Source: Imbroritus primus
GTDB lineage: Bacteria; Pseudomonadota; Gammaproteobacteria; Burkholderiales; Burkholderiaceae
Direction of reading: 5' to 3'
Length of the DNA stretch: 64,000 bases
Assembly: GCA_000272025.2 (NCBI GenBank)
Contig: AKCV02000016.1
Location: 48,190 to 112,189 of the forward strand
Made by a program: the position numbers and the translations under genes. Positions within the stretch are counted from its first letter, which is position 1, and every line of letters starts with the position of its first letter. The notes under the pieces were generated by a model that saw nothing but the letters and a program-made list of their open reading frames with translations, was not told the DNA's origin and ran no database searches. Positions 61,512 through 64,000 of the stretch are shown piece after piece.

Positions 61512-62705
61512 ATGACCCGCATCACCGATATCGAACGCACCCGCTCGGAGTTCGAAGCGATCCGGCGTGACATCCATGCGCACCCGGAACTCCGCTACGA
61601 AGAGCATCGTACGGCGGATCTCGTGGCCGCCAAACTGGAGCAATGGGGCATTCCCGTCACGCGCGGGCTCGGCAGGACCGGGGTGGTGGGCACCATCACC
61701 GCAGGCTCCAGCAAGCGTGCCATCGGCCTGCGCGCCGACATGGATGCACTGCCGCTGCAGGAACAGAACACTTTTGCGCACCGCTCCGTGCATGACGGCA
61801 AGATGCATGCGTGCGGGCATGACGGACACACCGCCATGCTCTTGTCCGCCGCCCACCATCTGGCGCAGACACGGAACTTCGACGGCACCGTCCATGTTAT
61901 TTTCCAGCCCGCGGAAGAAGGCGGTGGCGGAGCCCGCGAGATGATCGCCGACGGCCTGTTCAAGCAGTTTCCCTGCGATGCGGTATTCGGCATGCACAAC
62001 TGGCCCGGACTGCGAGTTGGCGCTTTCGGCGTCCGCAAGGGCCCGATCATGGCCTCGAGCAATGAGTTCTGCATCACCGTGCACGGCAAGGGCTGCCACG
62101 CCGGCCTGCCGCACTACGGCAATGATCCGCTGTTTACGGCGACGCAGATCATCTCGGCCCTGCAAAGCATCGTCACACGCAACAAGCGGCCAATCGACAA
62201 TGCCGTGCTGTCCATCACGCAGTTCCATGGCGGCGATGCCACCAATATCGTGCCGGACAGCGTATGGTTCGGTGGCACCGTGCGGACGTTCACGCTCGAT
62301 GTACTGGATCTGTTCGAGACGCGCATGGAACAGATCGCGCGTTCGGTCGCGGCGGCGTTCGACTGCACTATTACGTTCGAATTCCAGCGGAACTATCCGC
62401 CCACCATCAACTCCGCTGCCGAAGCCGAGTTTGCCGCCGGGGTCATGCACGAGCTCGTTGGCGAAGACAATACGCTGAGCGATGTCGAGCCGTCGATGGG
62501 GGCCGAGGACTTTGCCTTCATGCTGCTGGAAAAGCCAGGCTGCTATGTCTTCATCGGCAACGGCGAAGGCGAGCACCGCGATGCGGGGCACGGCCTCGGC
62601 CCTTGCGTCCTACATAACCCGAGCTATGACTTCAACGACGAGATCCTGACGCTCGGCGCGTCGTACTGGGTGCGGCTTGCGGAGAAGTGGCTGGCACGGC
62701 CCTGA
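61512..62705 (+). CDS. M20-family amidohydrolase (hippurate hydrolase/aminoacylase-like)
   Basis: Predicted metal-dependent hydrolase that cleaves N-acyl amino acids or small peptides. The 397 residues contain GLRADMDALPLQE, the metal-binding MHACGHDGHTAMLL (Cys101, His103), FQPAEEGGGGA with catalytic glutamates, HGKGCHAGLPHYGNDP in the dimerisation domain, and MGAEDFAF near the C-terminus. It diverges from the peptide-type ABC importer, suggesting that imported acyl-amino acids or peptides are its substrates; that link is inferred. The ATG at 61512 gives the family N-terminus; an upstream start adds unrelated residues. Confidence 0.9.
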   Translation: MTRITDIERTRSEFEAIRRDIHAHPELRYEEHRTADLVAAKLEQWGIPVTRGLGRTGVVGTITAGSSKRAIGLRADMDALPLQEQNTFAHRSVHDGKMHACGHDGHTAMLLSAAHHLAQTRNFDGTVHVIFQPAEEGGGGAREMIADGLFKQFPCDAVFGMHNWPGLRVGAFGVRKGPIMASSNEFCITVHGKGCHAGLPHYGNDPLFTATQIISALQSIVTRNKRPIDNAVLSITQFHGGDATNIVPDSVWFGGTVRTFTLDVLDLFETRMEQIARSVAAAFDCTITFEFQRNYPPTINSAAEAEFAAGVMHELVGEDNTLSDVEPSMGAEDFAFMLLEKPGCYVFIGNGEGEHRDAGHGLGPCVLHNPSYDFNDEILTLGASYWVRLAEKWLARP

Positions 62706-62753
62706 TGATACCGGCCTCGATGGCCTTGGCCATCTCACCTCGATCATGCGCCG

Positions 62754-63527
62754 TCAGTCGAGCACGATATCGCCATACCATGCGCGCACGTGCGATTTCG
62801 TATTGTCGGTATCCGTCATGACGCCCAGGGCCAGGACGGGGCCAGGATCGGCGCCGAACGCCTTGCGATAATCTGCCTGCAGGTCGCGCTCGTGGGCGCG
62901 CCACCTACCGATCTCACCCTTGCCACTGTCGACGACAATCATGCGGACCCGGTCCGTGTGCGGATTGGCCACCACAGACCCCACCGGCCGCCGTGCTCCC
63001 CAAATGTACATCAGGGTCGCGTAGGGCATTTCCCTGCCGGTCGTCACGCGCGCCATCTCGAACATCAGTTGATCCTTGAGCGGCAACGTCGCAATGTCCC
63101 CGCCGAATGCAACGAAGATGCGCAGCGGCGAGTCTTCCCGCTGGCGCGAACTGTTTTCGGCCGCCTCGATCCAGTTGTCCGTTTTCCACTCCCAACGCAA
63201 ATGCCGGCGTTTGCCCGGAACCAAAGGCACGTACAGCCCGGATGCCGAGCTCGCCGCATCCGCACGCAAGGCGATCCGCGTGCCTTCCTGCGCCAACTGA
63301 TACTCCGTCGCAACCTTCTGGCGATTCAGAATCCAAGGCTTCCAGCCTTGCGGCAATATTCCGGCGGATTGCCCCGAGAATGGCGGCACGTGGGTAGCGA
63401 GCTGGTTGGCCTGTGCTACCGGCTCATGCTGCGCACGAGGTGCCGCGCGCTCCAGGGGCGCACACGCCCCAAGCAGCGCAGCCGCCGCACAGCCCAGGAA
63501 AATCAACTGACAAGACGAAATACGCAT
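62754..63527 (-). CDS. DUF3047-family lipoprotein
   Basis: A 257-residue protein matching the uncharacterised DUF3047 family. The N-terminus has a signal with lipobox ALLGAC (Cys22). The body shows WEWKTDNWIEAAENSSRQ, RIFVAFGGD, LMYIWGARRPVGSVVANPHTDRVRMIVVDSGKG, W..HERDLQADYRKAFG and the end VLALGVMTDTDNTKSHVRAWYGDIVL, a beta-sandwich-like pattern. The ATG at 63527 is preferred over a GTG at 63539. It converges with the amidohydrolase gene (48 bp) and lies just left of the insertion sequence. Confidence 0.82.
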   Translation of the reverse strand: MRISSCQLIFLGCAAAALLGACAPLERAAPRAQHEPVAQANQLATHVPPFSGQSAGILPQGWKPWILNRQKVATEYQLAQEGTRIALRADAASSASGLYVPLVPGKRRHLRWEWKTDNWIEAAENSSRQREDSPLRIFVAFGGDIATLPLKDQLMFEMARVTTGREMPYATLMYIWGARRPVGSVVANPHTDRVRMIVVDSGKGEIGRWRAHERDLQADYRKAFGADPGPVLALGVMTDTDNTKSHVRAWYGDIVLD

Positions 63528-63655
63528 CCCGATGTCCACAGCATGGATGAGTCTGGTAAGACGACCACGTTAGCAAAGTGTTCCCGGTTTGGAAACACCT
63601 GAGTCGGCATTCGTGGCCACCCACGTTCAGATGCCCGGAAAGTCTCCGGAGTATC

Positions 63656-64000
63656 TGACCTGCCCCCTGCAAACAGGGCCAACCGGAGTCTAGTAAAGTT
63701 CGTTTTCGGAGAAGAAGACGAACATGAAGAAGCGATTTACGGAACAGCAAATCATCGGATTTCTGAAGGAAGCTGAAGCTGGCATGCCGGTCAAGGAACT
63801 GTGCAGGAAGCACGGGTTCAGTGACGCGTCGTTCTACACGTGGCGCGCAAAGTTCGGCGGCATGGAAGTCTCGGAAGCCCGCCGTCTCAAGGACCTCGAG
63901 GTGGAGAATGCCCGGCTGAAGAAACTGCTGGCCGAAGCAATGCTCGATATGGAAGCGTTGAAGGTCGTCGTCAAGGGAAAGCCCTGAGCCCGCAAGCCAA
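63656..64000 (+). mobile_element. IS3-family insertion sequence, left part
   Basis: The element appears to start at TGACCTGCCCCC (63656), an end sequence of the IS407-like type, followed by a small palindrome (CCCTGCAAACAGGG) and orfA. The right part, including orfB and the right inverted repeat, lies beyond the window. The left boundary is inferred from sequence resemblance; target duplication cannot be checked. Confidence 0.7.
63724..63987 (+). CDS. IS3-family transposase OrfA
   Basis: The 87-residue OrfA has an N-terminal helix-turn-helix (MKKRFTEQQIIGFLKEAEAG, CRKHGFSDASFYTWRAKFGG) that binds the IS ends, and a C-terminal leucine-zipper helix (LKDLEVENARLKKLLAEAML). It is the regulatory and DNA-binding half of the frameshift-made OrfAB transposase. 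The catalytic DDE half (orfB) would begin within the last bases of the window in another frame but cannot be confirmed here. Confidence 0.92.
   Translation: MKKRFTEQQIIGFLKEAEAGMPVKELCRKHGFSDASFYTWRAKFGGMEVSEARRLKDLEVENARLKKLLAEAMLDMEALKVVVKGKP

Overview
The window is a GC-rich bacterial chromosome segment with dense, short-spaced genes. Gene content and protein flavour point to a betaproteobacterium of the Burkholderiales, most like Cupriavidus or Ralstonia. The supporting signs are a complete dcw cluster with a peroxiredoxin between ftsZ and lpxC, zapD-yacG beside pilBCD-coaE, a Bug-type solute-binding protein, a Burkholderia-type general porin, Coq7-type ubiquinone hydroxylase and a ubiquinone-8 type prenyl synthase. 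The genus is an inference; no species marker is present.

Layout. (1) 1-5.6 kb, minus strand: a cytochrome c assembly-like membrane protein, a PP0621-type small zinc-ribbon protein, the PilS/PilR two-component pair and AmpD. The left edge carries two tandem NrdR-type boxes that probably belong to an nrd operon lying outside the window. (2) 5.6-16.3 kb: housekeeping genes. ffh, hpt, rppH, a CNP1-like lipoprotein gene and ispB are on plus. proS with a lytic transglycosylase, and rplU-rpmA-obgE-proB, are on minus. A tRNA-Pro(CGG) with a strong terminator follows ispB. (3) 16.7-22.3 kb, plus: pilB-pilC-pilD-coaE, then zapD-yacG with its own promoter. (4) 22.4-27.8 kb, minus: secA, argJ, a DUF815 ATPase and a mutT-type Nudix gene. 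A DciA-like DUF721 gene diverges from secA. (5) 28.7-47.9 kb, minus: lpxC, peroxiredoxin and the full dcw cluster, transcribed mraZ-rsmH-ftsL-ftsI-murE-murF-mraY-murD-ftsW-murG-murC-ddl-ftsQ-ftsA-ftsZ. Most junctions overlap by 4 bp. The mraZ promoter and a four-repeat MraZ box can be read directly. (6) 48.2-54.1 kb: coq7, a porin with a textbook terminator, a Bug/TctC periplasmic binding protein, a glycine-rich lipoprotein and an acyl-CoA synthetase. (7) 54.2-63.5 kb: a putative lipoprotein metallopeptidase, a molybdopterin oxidoreductase, a dipeptide-type ABC transporter (two permeases, two ATPases, no binding protein), a divergent M20 amidohydrolase and a DUF3047 lipoprotein. (8) 63.66 kb to the end: the left end of an IS3-family insertion sequence, cut by the window edge.

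Together the genes are mainly core machinery: envelope and septum building, protein export (ffh, secA), type IV pilus assembly and its regulator, and peptidoglycan turnover (ampD, lytic transglycosylase). I did not find a convincing undescribed multi-gene system. The most useful non-routine observations are regulatory (NrdR boxes, MraZ box with promoter, a 14-nt match between the rplU and mraZ upstream regions) and a possible leaderless 36-codon membrane microprotein upstream of rplU. All long open frames antisense to secA, proS, ffh and the dcw genes were judged to be GC-driven shadows.
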